A stretch of 64,000 nucleotides of DNA from Micromonospora sp. WMMD1128 (lineage in GTDB: Bacteria; Actinomycetota; Actinomycetes; Mycobacteriales; Micromonosporaceae): contig NZ_CP114902.1 of assembly GCF_027497235.1 (NCBI RefSeq), positions 3,175,501-3,239,500 of the forward strand, in the 5' to 3' direction. A program made the position numbers and the translations under genes. The notes under the pieces were generated by a model. It made no database searches and had not been told where the DNA came from. It saw only the letters and a list, made by a program, of their open reading frames with translations. Shown here piece by piece: positions 7,976 through 15,241 of this stretch. Within the stretch, counting starts at the first letter, position 1. The number at the start of each line of letters is the position of its first letter.

Positions 7976-9680
7976 CCCCGTCGCCGGCCCAGTAGCCCAC
8001 CAGCTCCCGGTAGGCCGCCGAACCGGCCAGCAGGCCGCGATGGCTGTCCAGGTGGGCGTACCCGCCGTCGAGCAGCAGCACCCGGCGGGCCCGCGCCGCC
8101 GAACTGATCCGGTGCGCGATCACCACGAGCGTCCCGGGCCGGGTGGCGAACGCCGTCTCCAGGCGCGCCTCGGTGGCCGGGTCCAGGTGGCAGGTCGCCT
8201 CGTCGAGGATGACCAGCGGCGCCGGGGACAGCCAGGCCCGCAGCAGCGCCACCTGCTGGCGTTCCCCGGCGGACAGGCCCGCCGGCCGCAACGTCGCGTC
8301 GAGTCCGCCGAGCCGGGCCACCAGGTCGGCCAGGCCCATCCGGTCCGCCGCCCGATCGATGGCCGCGTCGTCGAGGTCGGGTCGCAGGTAGCGGACGTTG
8401 TCCCGGACCGTGCCGGTGAACACGTACGCCTCCTGCGGGATCAACACCCGGTGCGCGGCCAGCTCGGCGGCGGTGGCCGTGGCGGTCGGCGTCCCGGCCA
8501 CGTGGACGGCGCCGGCCCCGGGGCGCAGCACGCCCGCCATCAGGCCCGCGAGGGTGGACTTGCCGATCCCGCTCGCGCCGACGATCACCAGGTGGTCACC
8601 GGCCGGCACGACCAGGTCGAAGCCGTCGAGCACCGGCACCGCGTCCGGGCCGTACCGGAACGTCACCGCCCGCAGCGACAGCGCGGGCGCGGCCGGGTCG
8701 CGCGGCGACGGGGCCGCCGCGACCGCCGACCCCTCCGGGGGTACGCAGGTCGTCAGCAGCCGGTCGAGGGTGACCACGAAGCGGAGACCGCCGGCCGCCA
8801 CGCCCTGGAACAGCGTGTGCAGCGCCGGCTGGATGCCGCGGACCACGTAGACGAGCGCCCCGAGCAGCGCGCCCGGTCCGAGGCCCTGCCGAAGCAGCCA
8901 CGGGGCGGCCACCAGCAGCAGCGGCACCGGCAGCCACCCGCCGACGGCCAGGCTCAGGCTCCGCGCGGCGGCCATGACGGCCAGCCGCCGCTCCACCCGC
9001 GCCTGCGCGTCGACGTGACCGCCGAGCCAGCCGACGACCCGGTCCCCGGTCCCGCTGACCGTGACGTCGCGGTGCCCGGCCACCGCCACGACCGCGTCCC
9101 GGCCGAGCCGCTCACCGGCCAGGACGTACTCCCGTTGCCGGGCGACCATCGCCGGCAGCGCGGCGGCGAAGAGCAGGAGACCGGCGAGGACCGGCCCGGT
9201 GACAAGCAGCGCGACCGGAGCGGCCAGGGAGCAGAGGCCGACCACGGCGGCGCCGGCGGCGAACACGAAACCCCGGACCACCATCAGCAGGCCCGCCCAG
9301 GTGTCCCGGACCATCTCCACCTGGTGGGTCAGCCGGGTCACCGCCGCGTCGTCGCCCCGCCCGCCCGTCGCGCCCGCGAGTGTCCCCGCCACCACCCGCC
9401 GCAGCAGGTCGTCCCGGAACGGCTCCACCACGTCACCCAGCAGCCCGTACGCCTGCCGGGTGCCGAGCGCGCCGACGAGCACGGCGACCGCCAGCAGGCC
9501 CAGCCACGCCAGCCCGACGCCGGGCCGGCCGGCCAGGAACCCGTCGTCCACGGCACGGGCGGTCAGCAGCCCGGTCAACGCCGCTGGCAGCGCCTCCGCA
9601 AGCGACCAGCCGGCCAGGCGCAGCAGCGGACCGCGACGCTGCGCCAGCGCCGCGCGGGTCGTCGCGCCCACCGTGGTCAC
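7905..9680 (-). CDS. ABC transporter, fused membrane and ATPase half (RamA/RamB-type)
   Basis: This 591-residue half-transporter has about six N-terminal membrane segments and an ATPase domain with Walker A GASGIGKST, signature LSAGERQQ and Walker B LVILDEATCHLD. It is predicted to pair with the preceding half-transporter to export the two RamS-like lanthipeptides. No peptidase domain is present, so leader removal must involve another protease. The start is the GTG at 9680, which overlaps the TGA of the upstream ABC gene (GTGA), showing translational coupling. The last ~24 residues (rich in Ser/Pro/Arg) are encoded antisense to the end of the LuxR gene, an unusual 71-bp convergent overlap. 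Confidence 0.88.
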   Translation of the reverse strand: MTTVGATTRAALAQRRGPLLRLAGWSLAEALPAALTGLLTARAVDDGFLAGRPGVGLAWLGLLAVAVLVGALGTRQAYGLLGDVVEPFRDDLLRRVVAGTLAGATGGRGDDAAVTRLTHQVEMVRDTWAGLLMVVRGFVFAAGAAVVGLCSLAAPVALLVTGPVLAGLLLFAAALPAMVARQREYVLAGERLGRDAVVAVAGHRDVTVSGTGDRVVGWLGGHVDAQARVERRLAVMAAARSLSLAVGGWLPVPLLLVAAPWLLRQGLGPGALLGALVYVVRGIQPALHTLFQGVAAGGLRFVVTLDRLLTTCVPPEGSAVAAAPSPRDPAAPALSLRAVTFRYGPDAVPVLDGFDLVVPAGDHLVIVGASGIGKSTLAGLMAGVLRPGAGAVHVAGTPTATATAAELAAHRVLIPQEAYVFTGTVRDNVRYLRPDLDDAAIDRAADRMGLADLVARLGGLDATLRPAGLSAGERQQVALLRAWLSPAPLVILDEATCHLDPATEARLETAFATRPGTLVVIAHRISSAARARRVLLLDGGYAHLDSHRGLLAGSAAYRELVGYWAGDGVRSSRTPGRSAPLPSGSAPRSSP

Positions 9681-11344
9681 GACCGGAACACCGCCCGGTA
9701 GGCCGGATCGTCCCAGAGCACCTCGTGCGGCGCCACCGCCCGCACCCGGCCGCCGTCGACCCAGGCGACCAGGTCGGCGCGGGCGGCGGTGCCCACCCGG
9801 TGGCTGACCACCACCCGGGTACGCCTGTCGTGCGGGCCGGTGATCGCGTCCACCACCCGGTGCTCGGTGACGGTGTCCAGGCTGGACGTCGCGTCGTCGA
9901 GGATCAGCAGCCGTTCGGCCCGTAGCGCGCGGGCCAGGCCGAGCCGCTGCCGCTCCCCGCCGGACAGGGCCAGCCCGGCGAGTGGCGTGCGGTAGCGCTC
10001 GGGCAGCAGCCGCACCACGTCGTGCACCTGCGCCGCCCGGGTCAGCGGCACCGGGTCGTCGCCGCAGCCGACCGCCGCGCCGACCGTGTCGCCCACGAGC
10101 ACGGGCCGCTCGAAGCCGTAGCCGACCGCCCGACCCAGCGCCGCCGGCGTCAACTGCGGCAGCGGTACGCCGTCCAGGCGTACCTCGCCGGCGTCCGGGT
10201 CCCGCAGCCGGCCGGCCACGGCGGCGAGCAGGGACTTGCCGGCGCCGGACGGCCCGACGACGGCGAGCAGCGTGCCACCGGGCACCCGCAGGTCGACCCG
10301 GTCGAGCAGCGGCTCGCCGTCGTCGCCACGGACGTCGACGCCGCACAGCTCCAGCCGGCCCGACCCGGGCGGCAGGTCGCGGGCGCCGTGCCGGCGGGCC
10401 GGCTCGTCGAGGATCTCGGCGGCCCGGGCGCAGCCGGCGCGGACCCGGACGGCGGTGTTCACGGCGCTGATCGCGGCGCCCAGCCCCGCGCCGATCGCCG
10501 CGTACTGGAGGGCGGCGAGCAGTTCGCCCGGGGTCAGCCGACCGGCCGACAGCGACCAGCCGCCGACCGCCACGACCGCCAGTTGCAGCAACGGATTCAG
10601 CAGCGCGCCCCGGGCGGACGCCCCGGCCAGCACCCGCCAGGTGCGTACGCCGTGCCGGCGCAGCTCCGGCAGCGGGGTGAGCACCCGGTCGACCTCCCAC
10701 CCGGCGGTGCCGGCGGCGGTGATGGTCCGCGCGCCGGCGAGCGCCTCGACGAGCCGCCCGGCCAGATCCCCCTGGGCCCGCTGGTAGCCGGCGACCGCGT
10801 CGGACGCCTCGCTGACGAAACGCCGCAGCAGCAGCGCCAGGAGCAGCAGGCCGACCACGAAGGTCAGGCCGAGCCACGGGTCGAGCAGGGTGAGCGCGAC
10901 CAGGCTGCCCAGCGGTGGCAGCAGCACGCTGCCGGCCAGCACGACCGTCGGGGCGGCCTGCCCGGCGTCGGCGACCTGCCCGACCAGGCGGCCGACCAGG
11001 TCGCCCACCGGTCGGCGGGCCACCGTGCGCGGGTCGAGCGTGAAGAGGTGCCGGACCAGGGCGTGCCGCAGCGCGGCGACCGAGCGGGCCCCGGCCACGC
11101 CGTCGCCGAAGTCGCTTGCCGCCCGCGTGCCGATCAGCACCAGCACCAGCGCGGCGACCACCGCGATCCACCTGTCGGCCGACGACTGCGGGGCGGCGCC
11201 GACCACGGCGTCCACGGCGCGCCCCAGGACGGCGGGGAGCGCCAGTTCGGCAGCGGCCTCGACCACGGCGAGCACCGCCAACGACGGTGTCCACCATCCG
11301 GCGAAGGCCACGGCGCGAAGCGCGAGCCGGTCGGCGGGGGTCAT
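9677..11344 (-). CDS. ABC transporter, fused membrane and ATPase half (RamA/RamB-type)
   Basis: The 555-residue protein has an N-terminal transmembrane domain (about residues 1-310) and a C-terminal ATPase with Walker A GPSGAGKS, signature LSGGERQR and Walker B LLILDDATSSLD. It is predicted to form a heterodimeric exporter with the next gene for the RamS-type peptides encoded just upstream. The ATG at 11344 was chosen because GGGAGG lies four bases upstream. A GTG at 11356 would overlap that site. A strong hairpin (11364-11395) separates it from the precursor genes and probably lowers transporter expression relative to precursor. Confidence 0.88.
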   Translation of the reverse strand: MTPADRLALRAVAFAGWWTPSLAVLAVVEAAAELALPAVLGRAVDAVVGAAPQSSADRWIAVVAALVLVLIGTRAASDFGDGVAGARSVAALRHALVRHLFTLDPRTVARRPVGDLVGRLVGQVADAGQAAPTVVLAGSVLLPPLGSLVALTLLDPWLGLTFVVGLLLLALLLRRFVSEASDAVAGYQRAQGDLAGRLVEALAGARTITAAGTAGWEVDRVLTPLPELRRHGVRTWRVLAGASARGALLNPLLQLAVVAVGGWSLSAGRLTPGELLAALQYAAIGAGLGAAISAVNTAVRVRAGCARAAEILDEPARRHGARDLPPGSGRLELCGVDVRGDDGEPLLDRVDLRVPGGTLLAVVGPSGAGKSLLAAVAGRLRDPDAGEVRLDGVPLPQLTPAALGRAVGYGFERPVLVGDTVGAAVGCGDDPVPLTRAAQVHDVVRLLPERYRTPLAGLALSGGERQRLGLARALRAERLLILDDATSSLDTVTEHRVVDAITGPHDRRTRVVVSHRVGTAARADLVAWVDGGRVRAVAPHEVLWDDPAYRAVFRS

Positions 11345-11363
11345 CGGGCCTCCCACGGGCGCG

Positions 11364-11395
11364 GGCCCCGGGCCGGCGTACGCCGGTCCGGGGCC
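11364..11395 (-). promoter_or_regulatory. Intercistronic hairpin between precursor and transporter genes
   Basis: Two 16-base arms (11364-11379 and 11380-11395) pair at 15 of 16 positions, with essentially no loop beyond the stem tip. The hairpin lies between the second RamS-like stop codon and the ribosome binding site of the first ABC gene. It probably acts as a partial terminator or an mRNA stabiliser giving more precursor than transporter. Confidence 0.6.
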
Positions 11396-11408
11396 AAGCG
11401 ACTGATCG

Positions 11409-11528
11409 TCAGTTGCAGGTGGTGACGCTCAGCGAGCTGTCGCCGCAGAGCAGCAGGCTGGCCTGGCTGCCACCGCCGGTGCGCTCGACGGTCGGCAGTT
11501 CCATTCCCTGGAGGTCGAGCAGAGTCAT
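11409..11528 (-). CDS. ramS: SapB/RamS-like class III lanthipeptide precursor 2
   Basis: This 39-residue peptide begins MTLLDLQGMELPTVERTGGG, a leader like RamS with the LxLQ box (LLDLQ) that class III synthetases recognise. The core SQASLLLCGDSSLSVTTCN is nearly identical to the SapB core of Streptomyces coelicolor. Ser and Cys residues are placed for two lanthionine-type rings, S..SLLLC and S..SVTTC. It differs from the other copy by Gln for Arg and Asn for Lys in the core, and by Thr-Val for Ala-Ala in the leader. An upstream in-frame extension to 11702 is possible but would run through the first precursor gene in another frame, so the short ATG start at 11528 is preferred. Confidence 0.93.
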   Translation of the reverse strand: MTLLDLQGMELPTVERTGGGSQASLLLCGDSSLSVTTCN

Positions 11529-11572
11529 GTCGCTTCCTCGTTTCTCTCGTGTGACGTCGGTCGTCGGACGGA

Positions 11573-11692
11573 TCACTTGCAGGTGGTGACGCTCAGCGAG
11601 CTGTCGCCGCAGAGCAGCAGGCTGGCGCGGCTGCCACCGCCGGTGCGCTCGGCGGCCGGCAGTTCCATGCCCTGGAGATCGAGCAGAACCAT
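11573..11692 (-). CDS. ramS: SapB/RamS-like class III lanthipeptide precursor 1
   Basis: This 39-residue peptide has the leader MVLLDLQGMELPAAERTGGG and the core SRASLLLCGDSSLSVTTCK. Its leader LLDLQ box and ring-forming Ser/Cys pattern match RamS/SapB, an amphiphilic peptide that lowers surface tension so aerial hyphae can emerge. It lies 6 bp after the RamC stop codon, with a perfect AAGGAGGTGA ribosome binding site inside the end of ramC, implying high translation. The C-terminal Lys (instead of Asn) changes the net charge compared with the second copy. Too small for most gene callers but well supported by similarity and context. Confidence 0.95.
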   Translation of the reverse strand: MVLLDLQGMELPAAERTGGGSRASLLLCGDSSLSVTTCK

Positions 11693-11698
11693 GTCGAT

Positions 11699-14311
11699 TC
11701 ACCTCCTTCCGGTCACGTCGGTACGGGATCGCCCCGGGGAAACCGGGGGGTCGGTGGCCGTTCGGTCCGCGCCCGCGACGCGCGGCGCGTCGGGCAGCGG
11801 AGTCAGGAACGGCAGGTGGAGCGGGTCGGCCGGCCGGGTCGCCGCGAGCGCGGCGAGCACACCGGCGGCGCCGGTGGCCAGGTCCATGGAGAGCCGCAGG
11901 AGCTGGTCGCCGGGGAAGGCGGGCCGGTCGGAGTACGGCAGGGCGTGCCAGCCGAGCAGCCGGGCCTGCTGTCGGGCCGCGTCCCGGTCACCGTGCTCGG
12001 CGAGGTACGCGACGATCCCGGCGCGGCCGGCGAAGAGGCCGGACTGCGCGTAGAACGGGGAGTCGGCGGCGCGGCGGATCGCGGTCGCCTCGTCGCGCAG
12101 CTCGTCGTCGGGGCGGTGCCGCAGGTACTGGTCGAGCACCAGCCCGACGCCGACGCTCCCCTCGGCCAGATAGGGCATGGTCCGCCAGCCCTCGTTGACC
12201 TCCAGGTGCCCGGCGTCACGGCGGACGCAGCGGCGCAGGTCCTGGCGCAGCGCGGTGCGGGCGTGGTCGAGGAGATCGGCGTCGCCGGTCCGCTCGTACA
12301 TCCGCAGCAGCATCAACGCCACGCCGGCCCCGCCCCGGGCCAGCCCGGCGTACGGGTGCTGCCCGCCGCTGACCTCGGCGACCGAGTCGACGTCGCCGAG
12401 CCGTCCGACCACCACGTCGACGGCTCGCCGGGCGGCGTCGGCGTACCGCCGCTCGCCGGTGCGCGCGGCGAAGTGGGCCAGGTTCAGCGCGATGCCGGAC
12501 AGCCCTCCGGTCAGGTCGTCGCGAAGCTCGGTCCAGGGCTGGTCGAGGGCGAGGTCGAGCAGGCGCACCGCCTCGTCCCGGTGGCCCAGCAGGTCCAGCA
12601 CGTACGCGATGCCGTGCAGCCCGTCGTAGAGGCCGAGCCGGCTGCCGGAGGCGGGTTGGCGGACCCGGTCGATCAGCCACCGCTCGTGCGCGGGGTCGGT
12701 GCCGGCGCCGCTGGCGTGCAGCGCCCAGAGCACCCCGGCCGCGCCGTACGCGAGGTTGAGCCCGCCGTCGGCGCCGGCGAACTGGCGGATGTCGCCGGGG
12801 AAGAGGCGGTCGTCGCGTTCCGGTGTGGCGCTTGCGGTGATCGCCTCGGCGATCCGGTCGCGCAGGCCGGGCCAGTCGTCCGGGTCGATCGCGACGACGT
12901 GCCGGAGGTCCGCCGGCCGGCCGCCCACGATCACCTCGACCGCCTCGTCGAGCAGCTCGCGCGGCACCGGGAAGTTCTCCGCGACCACGTCGGCCAGGTG
13001 CGCCGCCTTGGCGGGCGCCAGCCGCAGCATCGCGGTCAACGGCAGGAACAGGGCCAGGCGCAGGCAGGCGAGCGCGTACGTGTCGACCTCGGTGCCGGTG
13101 CGGTCCCGGGGCGCGGCGAACGCCTGGTTGCGCAGCGCGGGCCGGGTCGCCTCGTCGACACTGGTGGCGACCTCGAAGTCGACGAGGGTCACCTCGCCGT
13201 CGTCGCCGACCATGATGTTGAACAGATGCAGGTCGCCGTAGACGACGCCGTGCGCGTGGATGGCGGCGACCGCCTCGGCGACCTGGCGGTGCACCTCCAG
13301 GGCCCACCGGGTGTAGTCGGCCCGGTCGGCGTCCGGGTGGACCAGCGGGTACCGCTCCACCACCACCTGGTTGAGCGGGCGACCCTCGACGAAGGCCAGG
13401 GCCAGGAACTCGTGGCCGCCGAAGCTGAACTCGTCGTGCACCCGGACCAGGTGCGGCACGTCGGCGAGGCGCCGAAGGGTCTGCGCCTCGCGGCGCAGCC
13501 GGGTCACCGCGTCGGCGCCGGTGGCGTCCAGGCCGGCGTGCGGGCGCGCCTCCTTGAGCACCACCCGCTCGTCGGTGCGGGTGTCGCGGGCCTCGTACAG
13601 ACCGCCGCCGTTGGAGAAGTGGATCACCTTCTCGATCCGGTACGGCAGGTCCGTGGTCGTCGCCGCGTTCCGGGCGGCCAGGTGCGGGGCGAGGAAGTCC
13701 GGCAGCGTCACCCACTCCGGCACGTGGAACACCGGGTCCCGCCGGTCCGGCACCAGGACGCCGTCCGCGTCCTCGATCGCCGGCACCGTCTGCCCGTCGG
13801 CGGAGACGCAGTAGCGGGCGGCGAAACCGCCGTAGCGCAGGTAGACCGGGCCGTCGCCGTAGCGCAGGTCGCTGAGGATGTACGGCCCCTGCTCGCCGTC
13901 GAGGAGGCCGGCGAGTTCCTTGGCCGTCAGCTCCAGCTCGGCGTCGTCGCGCGGGTAGACGGTGACGAACTTCCCGCTGGCGCCGCGCCGGGCGTACTTG
14001 CTGTTGCGCATGAGCAGCAGGCGCGGGCCGCGTAGGTGCTTGAACGGGATGCCGCGGGGCCGGCAGTAGTCGACCACCTGGGCGAGGACGTGCTCGGCGT
14101 TGTCCAGGCACGCGGAGATGTGGATCTTCCAGCCCTGGGCGGGGAGGGAACCGTCGACCGGGCCGTGGATCATCCAGTCGTCCTTGGCCTCGCACTCCCA
14201 GCCCGGCGGGACCGGGCCGGTCGAGTAGCCGTCGGCCTCGGCCGTGGTGCTCGCCAGCGAGTCGTAGAAGAGCGGATCGACCGCGCAGTACGAGTCGTAC
14301 CGTTCGTCCAT
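11699..14311 (-). CDS. ramC: Class III lanthipeptide synthetase, RamC-type LanKC
   Basis: This 870-residue protein has the class III order. An N-terminal lyase-like region begins MDERYDSYCAVDPLFYDSLA; a Ser/Thr-kinase-like domain follows (VVYGDLHLFNIMVGDDGEVTLVDFEV holds the HxD-like catalytic and metal-binding segments); then comes a C-terminal LanC-like cyclase domain (about residues 500-830) with no visible zinc-ligand Cys/His set, as in RamC. It phosphorylates and eliminates Ser residues in the RamS-like peptides and closes the rings. I chose the ATG at 14311, preceded by GGTGGAGG, over a TTG at 14347, because Streptomyces RamC begins at the equivalent point. It is the first gene of the operon and is coupled to the first precursor. 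Confidence 0.93.
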   Translation of the reverse strand: MDERYDSYCAVDPLFYDSLASTTAEADGYSTGPVPPGWECEAKDDWMIHGPVDGSLPAQGWKIHISACLDNAEHVLAQVVDYCRPRGIPFKHLRGPRLLLMRNSKYARRGASGKFVTVYPRDDAELELTAKELAGLLDGEQGPYILSDLRYGDGPVYLRYGGFAARYCVSADGQTVPAIEDADGVLVPDRRDPVFHVPEWVTLPDFLAPHLAARNAATTTDLPYRIEKVIHFSNGGGLYEARDTRTDERVVLKEARPHAGLDATGADAVTRLRREAQTLRRLADVPHLVRVHDEFSFGGHEFLALAFVEGRPLNQVVVERYPLVHPDADRADYTRWALEVHRQVAEAVAAIHAHGVVYGDLHLFNIMVGDDGEVTLVDFEVATSVDEATRPALRNQAFAAPRDRTGTEVDTYALACLRLALFLPLTAMLRLAPAKAAHLADVVAENFPVPRELLDEAVEVIVGGRPADLRHVVAIDPDDWPGLRDRIAEAITASATPERDDRLFPGDIRQFAGADGGLNLAYGAAGVLWALHASGAGTDPAHERWLIDRVRQPASGSRLGLYDGLHGIAYVLDLLGHRDEAVRLLDLALDQPWTELRDDLTGGLSGIALNLAHFAARTGERRYADAARRAVDVVVGRLGDVDSVAEVSGGQHPYAGLARGGAGVALMLLRMYERTGDADLLDHARTALRQDLRRCVRRDAGHLEVNEGWRTMPYLAEGSVGVGLVLDQYLRHRPDDELRDEATAIRRAADSPFYAQSGLFAGRAGIVAYLAEHGDRDAARQQARLLGWHALPYSDRPAFPGDQLLRLSMDLATGAAGVLAALAATRPADPLHLPFLTPLPDAPRVAGADRTATDPPVSPGRSRTDVTGRR

Positions 14312-14379
14312 GTCGGATGCCTCCACCGCCTGATCGGTTGATGTCAATCAAACCGGAAGGCGGAGGCGGGGCACAGTGC

Positions 14380-14404
14380 GATGAGTCATGACCGGCCGAT
14401 GAGT
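14380..14404 (-). promoter_or_regulatory. Candidate regulator-binding direct repeat upstream of ramC
   Basis: On the ramC coding strand, ACTCATCG occurs twice with centres 18 bp apart, 69-93 bp upstream of the ATG. RamR-type regulators bind repeated sites in the ramC promoter in Streptomyces. The match to any known consensus was not tested, so this is only a candidate. Confidence 0.25.
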
Positions 14405-14485
14405 TCCACACGCCGAAGTCGTGACAACAGCGGAGTTTGAACTCACGAATACCGATTGACCAGTCACGTCACCCCCCTCCCCTCC

Positions 14486-14525
14486 CCCGGCCCGGCCCGG
14501 CCCGGCCCGGCCCGGCCCGGCCCGG
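14486..14525. repeat. CCCGG pentanucleotide tandem repeat, 8 copies
   Basis: Eight uninterrupted copies of CCCGG follow a C-rich tract. The number is likely to vary by replication slippage. No coding or regulatory role is visible. Confidence 0.85.
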
Positions 14526-14526
14526 C

Positions 14527-14581
14527 GATCATGAGGTTGACGGCGGTGTTGATCTCCACCGAAGCCGTCAACTTCATGATC
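14527..14581. repeat. Hairpin repeat, GATC-stem type, copy 1
   Basis: The arms 14527-14544 (GATCATGAGGTTGACGGC) and 14564-14581 pair at 17 of 18 positions around a 19-base loop with a central GATCTCC. It shares stem length, loop length and loop motif with the next copy. Confidence 0.75.
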
Positions 14582-14629
14582 ACCCTTCTCTGCCGCTCCT
14601 CGTTCCGCCCGGCGGCAGCCCCATTAGCC

Positions 14630-14688
14630 GTGATCAAGGAGTTTGCGTCGAAGTCGATCTCCGTGGCTGACGCGAACTCCTTGATCAC
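14630..14688. repeat. Hairpin repeat, GATC-stem type, copy 2
   Basis: The arms 14630-14649 (GTGATCAAGGAGTTTGCGTC) and 14669-14688 pair at 19 of 20 positions around a 19-base loop, again with central GATCTCC. Stem bases that differ from copy 1 are changed on both arms, so pairing is preserved. Confidence 0.75.
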
Positions 14689-14847
14689 CTGCTGGCTCCC
14701 AGCACCGGCGGACCAATGGCGCGTGGTGGGGAAGCGCTTCGGCGGCCGTCGACTGTGTCGGTGGGCGGCGGCGGTTACCCGTGAGGGCGGTGGTCACGGG
14801 GCGCAGGGCCGGGAGTGTCGCCTCGGCGCGTTGTCCGGCAGTCGGGT

Positions 14848-14894
14848 GGAACGCCATGGGTGCCCGTGGCGCTCGGACGCACCCACGGCGTTCC
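14848..14894. repeat. Intergenic hairpin with 16-bp arms
   Basis: GGAACGCCATGGGTGC (14848-14863) pairs with 14879-14894 at 15 of 16 positions around a 15-base loop. It has no T-run and no adjacent gene end, so its role is unknown. Confidence 0.65.
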
Positions 14895-15193
14895 AGCCGC
14901 CGGCAGGGTGGGATTTGAGTTGAGCGGCACGGGTGTCTGCGGTGCCGGGACACAACCATTGCGTTTCACCGACCACCGCGCATACCGCTGCGGTGACCAC
15001 AACCGCCGGCCGATGCCGGACACCGCGCCGGGCCCGTGGACCAGGCGGACCGGCAAGCGCTTCGCGCAGCCCACCAGCGGCTTCCGGCAGGGTCAGAGCC
15101 GGCCCATGGGACAGGCGACGACGGCTGCCCGGCTCCCGGGAGCGAACAGATGACGCCCAGCCGGCGAAGAATCTCTTCCCGAGGTCGTGAGAC

Positions 15194-15241
15194 GGGGCCC
15201 CTTCTATACCGGAGGCGTTAACAAGGGGCCCCGCCTTACCT
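15194..15241 (-). terminator. GGGGCCCC hairpin overlapping the radical SAM stop codon (copy 1)
   Basis: GGGGCCCC occurs at 15194-15201 and 15225-15232, with flanking AA/TT bases extending the stem. On the coding strand it is preceded by AGGTAAGG, which itself contains the TAA stop. It is one of four copies in this window, the others ending at about 36546, 52770 and 59750. Confidence 0.75.

Larger units (their letters stand above)
14312..15193. other. Non-coding interval rich in repeats and hairpins
   Basis: This roughly 880-bp interval lies between the ramC promoter and the terminator of the radical SAM gene. It contains the ramC promoter region, an 8-copy CCCGG tandem repeat, two related hairpins (14527-14688) and another hairpin (14848-14894). 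The short open frames here are low-complexity and lack credible ribosome binding sites, so no gene is called. It separates the lanthipeptide and NHLP clusters. Confidence 0.6.

Noticed and set aside
7905-11297. 1130-codon frame uniting the two ABC half-transporters
   Set aside because: The first half is in a wrong frame for the upstream transporter (no domains there). The GTGA overlap at 9677-9680 shows two separate genes.
11409-11702. 97-codon extended form of the second RamS-like precursor
   Set aside because: The extra N-terminal part overlaps the other precursor in a different frame and has no homology, while the 39-residue form matches RamS exactly in layout.
14437-15190. Small plus- and minus-strand open frames in the repeat-rich interval
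   Set aside because: Low-complexity translations (Pro/Ala/Gly/Arg repeats), no ribosome binding sites and overlap with hairpins.
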